59,204 nt of DNA from Cognatazoarcus sp050305135 (GTDB taxonomy: Bacteria; Pseudomonadota; Gammaproteobacteria; Burkholderiales; Rhodocyclaceae), in assembly GCA_050305135.1 (NCBI GenBank), contig JBNLET010000122.1, positions 1 to 59,204 of the forward strand, written 5' to 3'. Under the pieces are notes generated by a model. It had not been told where the DNA came from. It did no database searches and was given only the letters and a program-made list of their open reading frames with translations. Each line of letters starts with the position of its first letter. Positions within the stretch are counted from its first letter, which is position 1. A program made the translations under genes and the position numbers. Shown here one piece after another: positions 17,297 to 25,946 of this stretch.

Positions 17297-18703
17297 ATGC
17301 AAAACTCTCCGCTGAAACAGTTCTCGGTCGAGAAGATCGGCGGCACCTCGATGTCGGCCTTCGGCGACGTACTACGTCACATCATGTTGTTCGACGAGAC
17401 GCGCATTCTGGGCCGGATCTACGTCGTTTCGGCCTACTCCGGCGTCACCAACCAGTTGCTGGAGCACAAGAAGACCGGTGAGCGCGGGATCTACGCCCTG
17501 TTTGCCGAGGGCGTCGGCTACCAGGATGCGCTCGACGCCCTCGCCGCCAGCCTCAAGCAGCTGAACGCCGGCTTTGCCGGGCTCGGCCTGCCGCTCGAGG
17601 TCGCGGACCGCTTCGTCGACGAGCGGATCGGTCAGGCCCGGAAGTATCTGGAAGCCATGCATCACGTCCTGGCGAGCGGCTACCTGAACCGCGCGGACGT
17701 GCTGCTGGCGGCGCGCGAGGTGCTGGCCTCGATCGGCGAATCCCACAGCGCCTTCAACTCGGTCGAGATCCTCAGGGCCAACGGCGTCAATGCCAAGCTG
17801 ATCGACCTGGCCGGCTTCGACGACGACGAGGCCTGGACCATCGACGAGCGCATCCACAAGAGCTTCCAGGGCCTGGATCTGGCCAATTCGGTGGTTGTCG
17901 CCACCGGCTACACCAAGGGTGTGGAAGGCATCATGCGGGAGTTCGACCGGGGCTATTCCGAGGTCACGTTCAGCAAGATCGCCGTCGAGGTGCAGCCGCA
18001 GGAGGCCGTCATCCACAAGGAGTTTCACCTCTCCTCCGCCGATCCGAACCTGGTCGGGCTGGAGAATGCGATCGTCGTCGGTGCCACCAACTACGACGTC
18101 GCCGACCAGTTGGCCGACGTGGGCATGGAGGCCATCCACCCGAAAGCCTCCAAGCCGATGGAACTGGCCGGCATCCCGATCCGCCTGAAGAACACCTTCG
18201 AACCCGAGCATCCGGGCACCCTGATCACCAAGGATTTCGTCGGCCAGCGGGCGCGGGTCGAGATCGTCACCGGCACCGACAAGGTCACGCTGGTCGAGAT
18301 CCACGATCCGATCATGGTCGGCACGGTCGGCTTCGACTACGGGCTGACCGAAATCCTCAGCAAACACGGCATCTCGTACATCCTCAAGACCACCAACGCC
18401 AATTCGATCGCCCACCTGGTGTGGGAAAGCTCGGTGAGCAGCGAGCTGGTGGCGGAACTGGAATCCCGCTACCAGATCGTCACCGTCAAGCCGAGCGCGA
18501 TCGTCTGCGCGATCGGCTCGAACATCGCGATCCCGGGCGTGCTGGCGCGGGCCGCCCAGGCACTGGCCGAAGCCGGCGTCAACGTGAACTGCGTGTCGCA
18601 GACGCTGCGCCAGGTGAACATGCAGTTCGTGATCGAGCGCGGCGATTACAGGAACGCGGTCAAGGCCCTGAACCACGCGCTGTGCGTCAATCCCGCGGCC
18701 TGA
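17297..18703 (+). CDS. aspartate kinase, ectoine-type (Ask_Ect-like)
   Basis: A 468-residue aspartokinase whose N-terminus (VEKIGGTSMSAFGDV) replaces the usual 'KFGGTSV' of LysC. It has the ATP/aspartate site GYTKGVEGIMREFDRGYSEVT split below family length and two C-terminal ACT-like domains (about 300-465). This subtype is best known as Ask_Ect, the feedback-resistant enzyme encoded with ectABC for ectoine synthesis. No ectA, ectB, ectC or ectD lies in this window, so it may serve ectoine genes elsewhere or act as a second aspartokinase. A GAGCGC/GCGCTC hairpin without U-run overlaps its stop. Confidence 0.85.
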   Translation: MQNSPLKQFSVEKIGGTSMSAFGDVLRHIMLFDETRILGRIYVVSAYSGVTNQLLEHKKTGERGIYALFAEGVGYQDALDALAASLKQLNAGFAGLGLPLEVADRFVDERIGQARKYLEAMHHVLASGYLNRADVLLAAREVLASIGESHSAFNSVEILRANGVNAKLIDLAGFDDDEAWTIDERIHKSFQGLDLANSVVVATGYTKGVEGIMREFDRGYSEVTFSKIAVEVQPQEAVIHKEFHLSSADPNLVGLENAIVVGATNYDVADQLADVGMEAIHPKASKPMELAGIPIRLKNTFEPEHPGTLITKDFVGQRARVEIVTGTDKVTLVEIHDPIMVGTVGFDYGLTEILSKHGISYILKTTNANSIAHLVWESSVSSELVAELESRYQIVTVKPSAIVCAIGSNIAIPGVLARAAQALAEAGVNVNCVSQTLRQVNMQFVIERGDYRNAVKALNHALCVNPAA

Positions 18704-18922
18704 GCGCAGCAGCGGCGCTCAGGCCGCCGCCATGCCGGCTCCTCGTGCGGTGAGTTCATCGTACGGCGCTGCAGGAGGACTGCGCGGCGGCGAACTCGCC
18801 GGTGACGGAAAATGCGAGGAAGGGGCTCTACGTGCTTCATCGACGGGCGCCCGGCACGCGGCAGCGACGGCCGCCCGTGGATCGCCCCTTGGGGCGGACG
18901 AGTTCGGCATCCCTGCCCGTCG

Positions 18923-20092
18923 TCATCCCGACCACAGACCTGCTTCAGTCAATCGCCGCAGCAAGGCACCTCGTGTCGCATGGCGCACAACGAAGCGCCG
19001 CAACGCGCGTTCGAACTCTTTGCGGCTGGACGTGAGTGCGTAGCCTTCGGCCACATCGACGAGGGCCCGCACCGCCTGCGTGTAGCCCGATGCGGAACCG
19101 CGCTTCGCCTGCGCATCGATGGTCTCCCAGTGTTTGTCCACCTCGGCCATCAGCTGTCGCAGATAGGCTTCGCGCTGCCGGCGGCGTTCGGCTTCCTCCT
19201 TCGCGCGCGCGTTCGCTTCGCCCTCAAGTCGCACTGCGGCGGCGGATCTTGCGAGTTCGCGCAACTCGGCCAAGCTGCGTTTGGGCGTGGCGGGGGCGTG
19301 CACAGGGCGTTGTGCCTTCAACCACGCTGCATGGCGGTACCTGACGCGGCGTTCCGCTTCCTGGCCTCGGCCCTGCACGATCAGCTTGAGCACGGCCGCC
19401 ATCTCGTCGCTCGACCAATCCTCCAGCCAAGCATCGATGCGACCCGCCTCGGCGATGCCCGCCGGCGAGATGAAATCAATGAGGGGAGCACTGCCGGCCA
19501 TTGCGGCGGTCAGCAGGTCCGGGTCGATTTCCAGGAAGTCAGCCAGCGCTTGCTGGGGCGGAGACAACGCCGACAATCCGGGCGGCACTTCAGGTTCCAG
19601 CGCGTCCTCGCGAAGCACGCCGATGCAGGCCTCAGCCAGCCAACCCAGGTAGAGCGACCGCAAGTCACCACGCAGCAATTCATCGCGCAGAGGCGCCAGA
19701 CGCCGCATCCAGCCATTGCCGTCATCGTGGGCGAAACGGCCGTAGTTTTCGTTCTCGTACAGCGCCCAGTCGAAGATCCAGTGCTCGTCGTTGGCCTCGA
19801 TGGACAGTGCATGCTTGGTGGCGAAAGGCTTCAGTTCGGACTTGCGGAAAGTGGCCAGCGGCACCCGCAAGGCCAGCCGGCAACTGCACCAGTTGGCCGT
19901 ATAGACGAAGGCGTCGAAATAACGCCTCATCCAGTCGGCCGGATCGGCTTTCAGATCGCCCCATTCGTAATGGTTGACGAAGCCCGTGGGCGTAATCACG
20001 GCGCGCGAGGAGACGGCATGCAGCTCCTCCATCTCGGTGGGAGTGAGCGGCCGGTCGATGGCAGCGAATTCGTAGTATTGATACTCGCTCAT
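18923..20092 (-). CDS. uncharacterised protein Y, last gene of accessory operon
   Basis: An intact 389-residue protein of unknown function. The N-terminus MSEYQYYEFAAIDRPLTPTE begins a segment rich in aromatic residues (WCSCRL, WIFDWALYENENYG). The middle is acidic and helical, and about residues 275-330 are highly charged Ala/Glu/Arg-rich, likely coiled coil. I recall similar hypothetical proteins in other bacteria, sometimes near SWIM zinc-finger proteins, but cannot assign a function. Its ATG overlaps the stop of gene X by ATGA, making it the last gene of the ATPase-PIN-ligase operon. The gene has no frameshift. Confidence 0.8.
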   Translation of the reverse strand: MSEYQYYEFAAIDRPLTPTEMEELHAVSSRAVITPTGFVNHYEWGDLKADPADWMRRYFDAFVYTANWCSCRLALRVPLATFRKSELKPFATKHALSIEANDEHWIFDWALYENENYGRFAHDDGNGWMRRLAPLRDELLRGDLRSLYLGWLAEACIGVLREDALEPEVPPGLSALSPPQQALADFLEIDPDLLTAAMAGSAPLIDFISPAGIAEAGRIDAWLEDWSSDEMAAVLKLIVQGRGQEAERRVRYRHAAWLKAQRPVHAPATPKRSLAELRELARSAAAVRLEGEANARAKEEAERRRQREAYLRQLMAEVDKHWETIDAQAKRGSASGYTQAVRALVDVAEGYALTSSRKEFERALRRFVVRHATRGALLRRLTEAGLWSG

Positions 20093-20515
20093 GGCAGAAG
20101 GCTCGCCGCAGCCCTAGCAACGCACCTGCTGGCGCGGTATCCGACTGGCCGGTGAAGGCTCCCAGCAGCCGGCGCCGCCACTTCCAGCGCCCTCCTGACC
20201 TTCTTGTCTCCCGCTCTCGGCATCTTGAAGTCGTTACCCTTTCTCATACATTCTTTCATGCGAACTACCTCTTCTCTGCCAAAGTACGCCGAGGCCTCGA
20301 CCGACTGCCCCGTCTGCGTATTGAGCACCCGCCGAATCATGTCGCGGCCCGCTCCCGGGGAGGCATGCTCCAGGTCGGCCAGGGAGAACCCGACTTTGAC
20401 ATCGAAGGAGCAGGCTGTCTTGCTGCGATTCTTGCGCAAGATTGAAGCCGCAGTCGGTGGCGGTCTCCACGATACGGGCGCGGACAAGCGATGTCATACC
20501 GTCCATGTCGCTCAC
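20089..20515 (-). pseudogene. unknown protein X, frameshifted
   Basis: Coding potential runs in two frames. GTG 20515 (VSDMDGMTSLVRARIVETA) reads to about 20445, then one extra base near 20441-20446 moves the sensible frame to LRKNRSKTACSFDVKVG and on to the stop at 20089. Removing that base gives about 140 residues. Both ends support the reading: the GTG overlaps the RNA-ligase stop (GTGA) and the shifted-frame stop overlaps the next ATG (ATGA). No family recognised. Real pseudogene and assembly error are both possible. Confidence 0.6.
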
Positions 20516-21198
20516 GACATCCGTTCAAGTTGATTCCACACCAGTGCGCGGCTGCGCCAGTGGCTTTCGATCTGCTGCGTGAACTCGGCTCGGACCAGCT
20601 TGGCGCGCTGATGTAGCCAGCAACCGTCCTCCGACCTGATCACAACGCCTTCCATGGGGCCATCGCGGTAGCGACTGCGGTGCTGGCTCAGCAGGTTCTT
20701 CAGAGCCGGCAGGTCGATCCGACCGCGCAACAGTGCAGGTACCGTCGGCAGGCCCAGATCGCACGCCCAATCATCGCGGCGTAGAGTGCTCCAGAAGTGG
20801 CCCTCTCGCCGGTCGTAGATGTCAAACACCAGCCACCAGTCAGGCAGCGCCGTATAGTCCAGCGAATGCTTCGCTGCGCACCATTCGCCAAACGCGATCA
20901 GGTGGCTATCGAGGGCGTCGAACAGAGCGCCCTCACGCGCGGCCAGCCATGCGCCCAAGCGGGCGAACTGACCGCCGAACGGCGGCTGCAGGTACTGCCC
21001 CCGGTTCTGCGCCCGCACGCAGCCGTCGCCCCCTATCGACAGCCCCAGGTTGGCGCCATCGAGCTTTTCCTCCACCACGACGTCGGCGTCGAGGAATGCC
21101 CTTGCTTCGGCCGATGGCAACACCTTGTCATCACGCGGTTCCCCCTCGCCGAGCCAGGCAAGGTACGGCGTATAGGGAAAGCGGAAGAAGTCGGTCAT
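20512..21198 (-). CDS. RNA ligase family protein (Rnl2-like)
   Basis: A 228-residue nucleotidyltransferase of the ATP-dependent RNA ligase superfamily. Motif I is EEKLDGAN with the adenylated Lys45, motif III/IIIa appear as GEWCAAKHS and WWLVFDIYD (about 104-129), motif IV is MEGVVIRS (Glu173) and motif V is AKLVRAEF (Lys190). There is essentially only the catalytic domain. Such enzymes seal 3'-OH/5'-phosphate RNA ends. The ATG at 21198 overlaps the PIN-like gene stop (ATGA) and its own stop overlaps gene X (GTGA). Next to a PIN nuclease, an RNA-repair or toxin-reversal role is inferred. The frame is intact. Confidence 0.88.
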   Translation of the reverse strand: MTDFFRFPYTPYLAWLGEGEPRDDKVLPSAEARAFLDADVVVEEKLDGANLGLSIGGDGCVRAQNRGQYLQPPFGGQFARLGAWLAAREGALFDALDSHLIAFGEWCAAKHSLDYTALPDWWLVFDIYDRREGHFWSTLRRDDWACDLGLPTVPALLRGRIDLPALKNLLSQHRSRYRDGPMEGVVIRSEDGCWLHQRAKLVRAEFTQQIESHWRSRALVWNQLERMS

Positions 21199-21733
21199 GA
21201 GGAATCGGGCAAATAGGGGACAGGCCGTGCCGGGAACTTGGAGGCATAGAATCGCTGCACTTCCGCTGGACAAAGGAATTCGACATTGACCCCGTGGAAC
21301 GCAAGTTGCAGCCACCATGCCAGCCACTTGCAGTCAGCGGCCTGCCAGACCGGCGGTCGGTCCGGGTGCGCATGGGCGACGGCAGCAAACTTGCGATCGG
21401 GCACGTCGAACTGTTGTTGTAACCCCGCATCCGGAAACTCGGCAAATTCATCGGGCTGCGTTTCGGTGATTGCTACGGGGTGAACGCGCTTTTCATTTGC
21501 GACGTTCTGCAGCAGCCACTTGAGAAATGCATCGCCCACGCCCTTGGGCTGGTTTGGGCGCGTCTTGATCTGGTACTCCTTCAGGATTCTGAAAGCGTCG
21601 TCGATGACCGCCACCCCTGCCTTTTGCGAGCCTGAAGCCTGGCCACGCACTCTGCGCGACAAAGTGCCGACACGCCCTGGTGGCTGCCATTGGCCACCAG
21701 CAAGACGTTGGTATCGGTCACGACAGCGCTCAC
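21195..21733 (-). pseudogene. PIN-like nuclease domain protein, frameshifted
   Basis: From GTG 21733 the frame reads VSAVVTDTNVLLVANGSHQG, a typical PIN-domain start with a catalytic Asp (DTN). Near 21627-21631 a base is missing and the continuation SQKAGVAVIDDAFRILKEYQ lies in another frame to the stop at 21195. The second part has PIN-like acidic motifs (DRKFAAVAHAHP, ADCKWLAWW). Repaired length is about 179 residues. The GTG overlaps the ATPase stop (GTGA) and the stop overlaps the RNA-ligase ATG (ATGA). PIN domains are Mg-dependent ribonucleases, often toxins. The frameshift may be genuine or a sequencing error. Confidence 0.72.
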
Positions 21734-23104
21734 GAACGGCTCCCATCAGCGTCAGCGGCCTGTCGCTTCAATGCCGCCATCGTACGTGCCGCGATGTCCC
21801 CCATCTCGTCGCCGAAGAAGTCTTCAGGCCAGTTCTCGATTTCGCCGAACATGTTCAAGCGCAGGGCTTCCATATCTGCCGCGTCCTTACGATTGACGAA
21901 ATAGATGGCCACGTCGGAGGCATCGATCACTTCCTCAGCCACCCGCCGCTGCAGACGCGTCAGGAGATGCTCCGAATGGGTTTCAATGATCAGCTGCGTG
22001 TTGCGCGGGTTGCCGCCCTCGTAAGACTTCACCGCGCTGACAAACACATCCGCCAAGTTGGACTGCGCCATCGGATGCAAGTGGATCTCCGGCTGCTCCA
22101 TCCACACCGTAGAACCCGGCGGTGCATAGAAGGCCTGCACCAGCGCCGGCAATACCTGCGAGACACCGAAGCCCACGTCAGTCAGCCGGACCTCCGGCGA
22201 CTTCGCGTGCGTCTTCACCAACACTTCATATTCTTTGCGCCCCTTGGCGACTTGCCTAACGGCAAAGCTGTCGATGACGCCAAGGTCGGCGAGCCAGCGC
22301 GCGATGAATTCGTCGAATCGCTGGACGCCCTGTTTACGTCCTCGATTGAGTCTTCGTTCTCGGGCTGTCGCGGCCAACAAGGCCGGGATGGCGTATTGGC
22401 CTTGTGCGCCCACGTCGGGCGGTGAATCCCCAGACCATTGATAAGCGTCGCGGCGGTTGACGAAGCGGTCCGAGGAAGTACGACTGATCCAGCACACGCT
22501 CGGTCTGGAGCGCGAAGTCGGCGAGAAAGTCCGCATTCTGATAGCGCAACAGGGTGCGGTCCGAGAAACGATAGAACTTCTCCGGTGCTTCGACCGGCCA
22601 TTTCCGGCCAACGGCATGCACCAGCCTCAAGGGATCGCACTCGAGACTGCTCCGCGCATGACTTGCGCTCAGTACGGTAGTCCCCCTATTGATCAGTTGG
22701 TACTCAATGCTCTCGGTCAGCGGTTGCTCGGCCTTGTCGGCTCGCAAGATGCTCGAAAGCCGTAGTTCCTGGCCGCGATAAACCTGATTGGGGTCCAGAG
22801 CATTCTTCACCACGAGAGCCGAGGGCAAACGCCAGCTCAGCGAGAACTCAAGGGGCTGCATCAGATCGTGGGCATAGAGACAGTCGGCAAACGTGCCCAG
22901 GTCGATCAACGAGTTTTCGTCTCCCAGATGCAGGGCACGCTTGCGATCCGCAAGTTGAACGGTCTGCTTCAGAGCCAGCAACAGGTGGCCGAGACTGGAC
23001 TTGCCTGAACTATTGGCGCCAAAGATCACGGTCAACGGCGCCAGACGAATCGGCCCGGTATCGCGCCAGGCCTTGAAGTTATTGATCTGCAGTTCGGTCA
23101 GCAT
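21730..23104 (-). pseudogene. DUF3696 ABC/SMC-type ATPase, frameshifted
   Basis: From ATG 23104 the frame reads MLTELQINNFKAWRDTG with Walker A FGANSSGKSS, as in RecF/SMC-like ATPases. Near 22441-22455 a 1-nt shift occurs inside the conserved 'YFLGPLR-P-R-AYQWSGD' motif. The other frame continues with Walker B/D-loop (WMEQPEIHLHP), the H-loop (IIETHSEHLL) and a DUF3696-type C-terminus (NMFGEIENWPEDFFGDEM). Repaired length is about 457 residues. Related overcoming-lysogenisation-type ATPases partner with nucleases in anti-phage modules; here the partner is the PIN-like gene joined by GTGA. The N-terminal piece ends at 22334 if the shift is real. Confidence 0.82.
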
Positions 23105-23314
23105 TTCGCCATCTCCGCTGAAGTCGTCATGGTGAATTGGTCCCACGCCTCCAGCATCAGCCGTCGCATGCAGTACTCGCCATAGATGCAAAGTTCCCCA
23201 TCCTTGAGCTCAGAGAAGGTTCCGGTTGAGTAGTCTCCATGCATCACGTCGGCGGGGTCGAAGAGTTGGCGCAGCGTGTTGCGGGCGAGGCCACAAGAGC
23301 GAGCGGATTCTCAT
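23098..23314 (-). pseudogene. small protein upstream of ATPase, possibly frameshifted
   Basis: An open frame on the minus strand ends at TGA 23098, overlapping the ATPase start by 7 nt. It reads back through MHGDYSTGTFSELKDGELC, with conserved-looking YGEYCMRRLMLEAWDQF; the first in-frame ATG is 23244 (48 residues). Coding sense extends further upstream (CGLARNTLRQLFDPADV), and one extra base near 23297-23302 would link it to ATG 23314, 11 nt after the Fic stop, for about 71 residues. No family recognised; probably the first gene of the ATPase operon. Confidence 0.45.
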
Positions 23315-23325
23315 GCGGGTCGCCC

Positions 23326-24371
23326 CTATCGCAATTCATACCAAACTCCACGCCCACCGCCGTGTTTACCGAGGTGTCCACGCTCCACCAGCGCACGAAA
23401 ATGCTGCTTGAGCGTATTGCGGTTGCTGCCAGTCAGGCGGATCGCCTCGCCCATCGTGATCCGGCCGTTTTCGCGCGCAAACTCGACGATTTGCAGCGAC
23501 AGCTCGGGCAGTGCCGCAAGCACCAATTTCTCGCGCTCGACCTTGCGGTTGAGTCGGCGGACCTGCTCTGCCAATGCGCGCAAGAAGAAGATCAGCCAGG
23601 GCTGCCAGTCCGGTCTTTCGGTTCGGATGGTGCCCTGGGTCTGCCGCAATGCGAGGCAGTAGGCTTCCTTGCTCTGCTCGATCACGCTTTCGAGTGAGCT
23701 GTAAGGCACGTAGGCATAGCCGGTCTGCAGCAGCAGCAACGTGGTCAGCACGCGGCTCAGGCGGCCGTTGCCGTCCTGGAAAGGGTGTATCTCCAGGAAC
23801 ACCACGACCCAGAGGCCAATGAGCAGCAGCGGATGAAGCCTGCCGTTGGTTCGCTCCTCGTTGAACCAGGTCACCAGTTCGGTCATCAGACGCGGCGTGT
23901 CGAAGGGTGTCGCCGTCTCGAACACCACGCCGAGTTCCTTGCCCCCTTCGTCGAATGCGACCACGCTGTTGGAAGAGGTCTTGTAGTTGCCTCGGTGCCA
24001 GGCACCTTTCTCGCTGTAGGCCAGCAGATCGCGGTGCAGTTTCTTGATGTGGTTCTCGGTCAGGGTGACGTCCTGCCAGGAGGAGAACACCTGCTCCATG
24101 ACTTCCGCGTAGCCGGCAACCTCCTGTTCGTCGCGCGTCGTAAACGACTTGATCTGCAGGTTGGAGAGCAGGCGCTCGACCTCGCGGTCCGACAGCTTGC
24201 TGCCCTCGATCCGGGTGGACGAGCCGATGCTCTCGATCGTGGCCACGCGCCGCAGCGCCGAGAGCCGATCTGGCGCCAGCGTGCCGAGGGCACGCCAAGC
24301 GCCCTTGCATCGATGCCAGCGATGAGGCCCAGGATTTCGGGGGTGATCTGGACGGCGTTGGACTGAATCAT
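23326..24371 (-). pseudogene. Fic-domain protein with C-terminal wHTH (SoFic-like), frameshifted near N-terminus
   Basis: The FIC active site HPFQDGNGR is complete, and the inhibitory-helix motif SSTRIEGS lies N-terminal to it, placing the protein in the class II self-inhibited AMP-transferases. A winged-helix domain ends the protein (NGRITMGEAIRLTGSNRNTL). The expected start MIQSNAVQITPEILGLIAG begins at ATG 24371 in one frame, but one base appears missing near 24301-24312 and KGAWRALGTLAPDRLSALRR continues in the next. Repaired length is about 350 residues. Fic proteins AMPylate proteins; the Shewanella SoFic type is a known single-gene phage defence. Activity here depends on whether the frameshift is real. 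Confidence 0.82.
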
Positions 24372-24512
24372 GGCGCCCAATGCTACATCCATTTACACCC
24401 ATTTTCGGCTACCGAGTGGGGCACTTGCCACTCTTCCGGAAGCGAACCCAGCGAGGCGGTTGCGGACGGTTCAAAGCGGTTTGCGATAGCCGCTGCCCGG
24501 CGCCAGCCGGTT

Positions 24513-24765
24513 TCATTCCCTGTCCATCAGCCAGCGCAGGAACTCGGCTTCGCGCGACACACCCCGCACTTTGGTGCGGTGTTGCTGCATCAAGGCCTGC
24601 AACTGGGCGAAGGACACGATGTCGCCGGGGTCGCGCTCGATAAGCAGCATCAGCCGGAAGCGGTCCGGACGAGGCCAGCCTGACCTGTTCGCTAAAGCGG
24701 ATGGTCGTTGCAGCGTCCGCGCGGATCGGTTCATACGCTGCGACGCGGCGTTGATAACCCGTCAT
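24513..24765 (-). pseudogene. small unknown protein, frameshifted
   Basis: ATG 24765 opens MTGYQRRVAAYEPIRADAA...RFSEQVRLA. A 1-nt shift near 24672-24682 moves the coding sense to RPDRFRLMLLIERDPGDIVS and on to the stop at 24513 (ends RWLMDRE). Repaired length is about 83 residues. No family recognised. It is 141 nt upstream of the Fic gene on the same strand. Without the frameshift assumption only a 73-codon downstream open frame remains, so the call is tentative. Confidence 0.4.
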
Positions 24766-24854
24766 GAAACCGCTACCGACAAGAAACCTCGTAGTCACAT
24801 GGATTTACGGGGTTTCTTGCGGTGCCATGGGATGCCTCGATCCCACCGCCCCGG

Positions 24855-25946
24855 CTAGACGTTGAACAGGAAGTTCATCACGTCGCCGTCCTTGACGACG
24901 TACTCCTTGCCCTCGGAGCGCATCTTGCCGGCCTCCTTGGCGCCGGCTTCGCCCTTGTACTGGATGAAGTCGTCGAACGAGATCGTCTGCGCGCGGATGA
25001 AGCCGCGCTCGAAATCGGTGTGGATCACGCCGGCGGCCTGCGGTGCGGTGTCGCCGACGTGGATGGTCCAGGCCCTGACCTCCTTCACGCCGGCGGTAAA
25101 GTAGGTCTGCAGCCCGAGCAGCCGGTAGGCGCCGCGGATCAGCCGGTCCAGGCCCGGCTCGTCGAGGCCCATCGAGGCCAGGAAATCGCCCTTGTCGGCG
25201 TCGTCCAGGTCGGCGATCTCGGCCTCGATGGAAGCGCACAGTGCGACCACCGGCGCCCCCTCCCCATCGGCCAGGGCCTTCAGGCGATCCAGGTGCGGAT
25301 TGTCGTCGAAGCCGTCCTCGGCCACGTTGGCGACGTACATCGCCGGCTTCAGCGTCAGCAGGCACAGCGACTTGACCAGTGCCTTGTCGTCGTCGCCCAG
25401 CCCCGCGCTGCGCGCCGGCTTGCCCTCGTTCAGGTGCGGCAGCAGCTTTTCCAGCACCGCCACCAGCTTCTGCGCGTCCTTGTCGCCGGCGCGGGCCTTC
25501 TTCTGCTCGCGATTGAGCGTCTTCTCGGCGGTCGCCAGGTCGGCCAGCGCCAGTTCGGTGCCGATCGTCTCGATATCGGCGATCGGGTCGACGCGGCCAT
25601 TCACATGCACCACGTTGTCGTCTTCGAAGCAGCGCACGACATTGACGATCGCGTCGGTCTCGCGGATGTTGGCCAGGAACTGGTTGCCCAGCCCCTCGCC
25701 CTTGGAGGCGCCCGCCACCAGGCCGGCGATGTCGACGAACTCGACGATCGCCGGCTGCACGCGCTGCGGTTTGACGATCTCCGACAGCTGGTCCAGCCGC
25801 CGGTCCGGCACCTCGACGATGCCGACGTTCGGCTCGATCGTGCAGAACGGGTAGTTCTCGGCCTGGATGCCGGCCTTGGTGAGCGCGTTGAAAAGGGTCG
25901 ACTTGCCGACGTTGGGCAGGCCGACGATGCCGCATTGGAGACTCAT
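24855..25946 (-). CDS. ychF: redox-regulated ATPase YchF
   Basis: A 363-residue Obg-family P-loop NTPase that hydrolyses ATP and binds ribosomes. G1 is GLPNVGKST, switch region YPFCTIEPNVG follows, and a C-terminal TGS domain ends with EYVVKDGDVMNFLFNV. The ATG at 25946 overlaps the pth stop (ATGA), the usual pth-ychF pairing. It lies at the end of the prs-rplY-pth-ychF cluster and borders the accessory island. Confidence 0.97.
   Translation of the reverse strand: MSLQCGIVGLPNVGKSTLFNALTKAGIQAENYPFCTIEPNVGIVEVPDRRLDQLSEIVKPQRVQPAIVEFVDIAGLVAGASKGEGLGNQFLANIRETDAIVNVVRCFEDDNVVHVNGRVDPIADIETIGTELALADLATAEKTLNREQKKARAGDKDAQKLVAVLEKLLPHLNEGKPARSAGLGDDDKALVKSLCLLTLKPAMYVANVAEDGFDDNPHLDRLKALADGEGAPVVALCASIEAEIADLDDADKGDFLASMGLDEPGLDRLIRGAYRLLGLQTYFTAGVKEVRAWTIHVGDTAPQAAGVIHTDFERGFIRAQTISFDDFIQYKGEAGAKEAGKMRSEGKEYVVKDGDVMNFLFNV

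Noticed and set aside
17297..18703. Ectoine biosynthesis cluster
   Set aside because: Only the aspartate kinase is present; no ectA, ectB or ectC.
18883..18896. CGCCCC-TT-GGGGCG hairpin after protein Y
   Set aside because: The loop is only 2 nt and no U-run follows on either strand, so it is not a convincing terminator.
18704..24854. Integrase, transposase, direct repeats or tRNA marking the island as mobile
   Set aside because: None was found; the only tRNA is 3.5 kb away and intact, so transfer is suggested only by gene content and composition.
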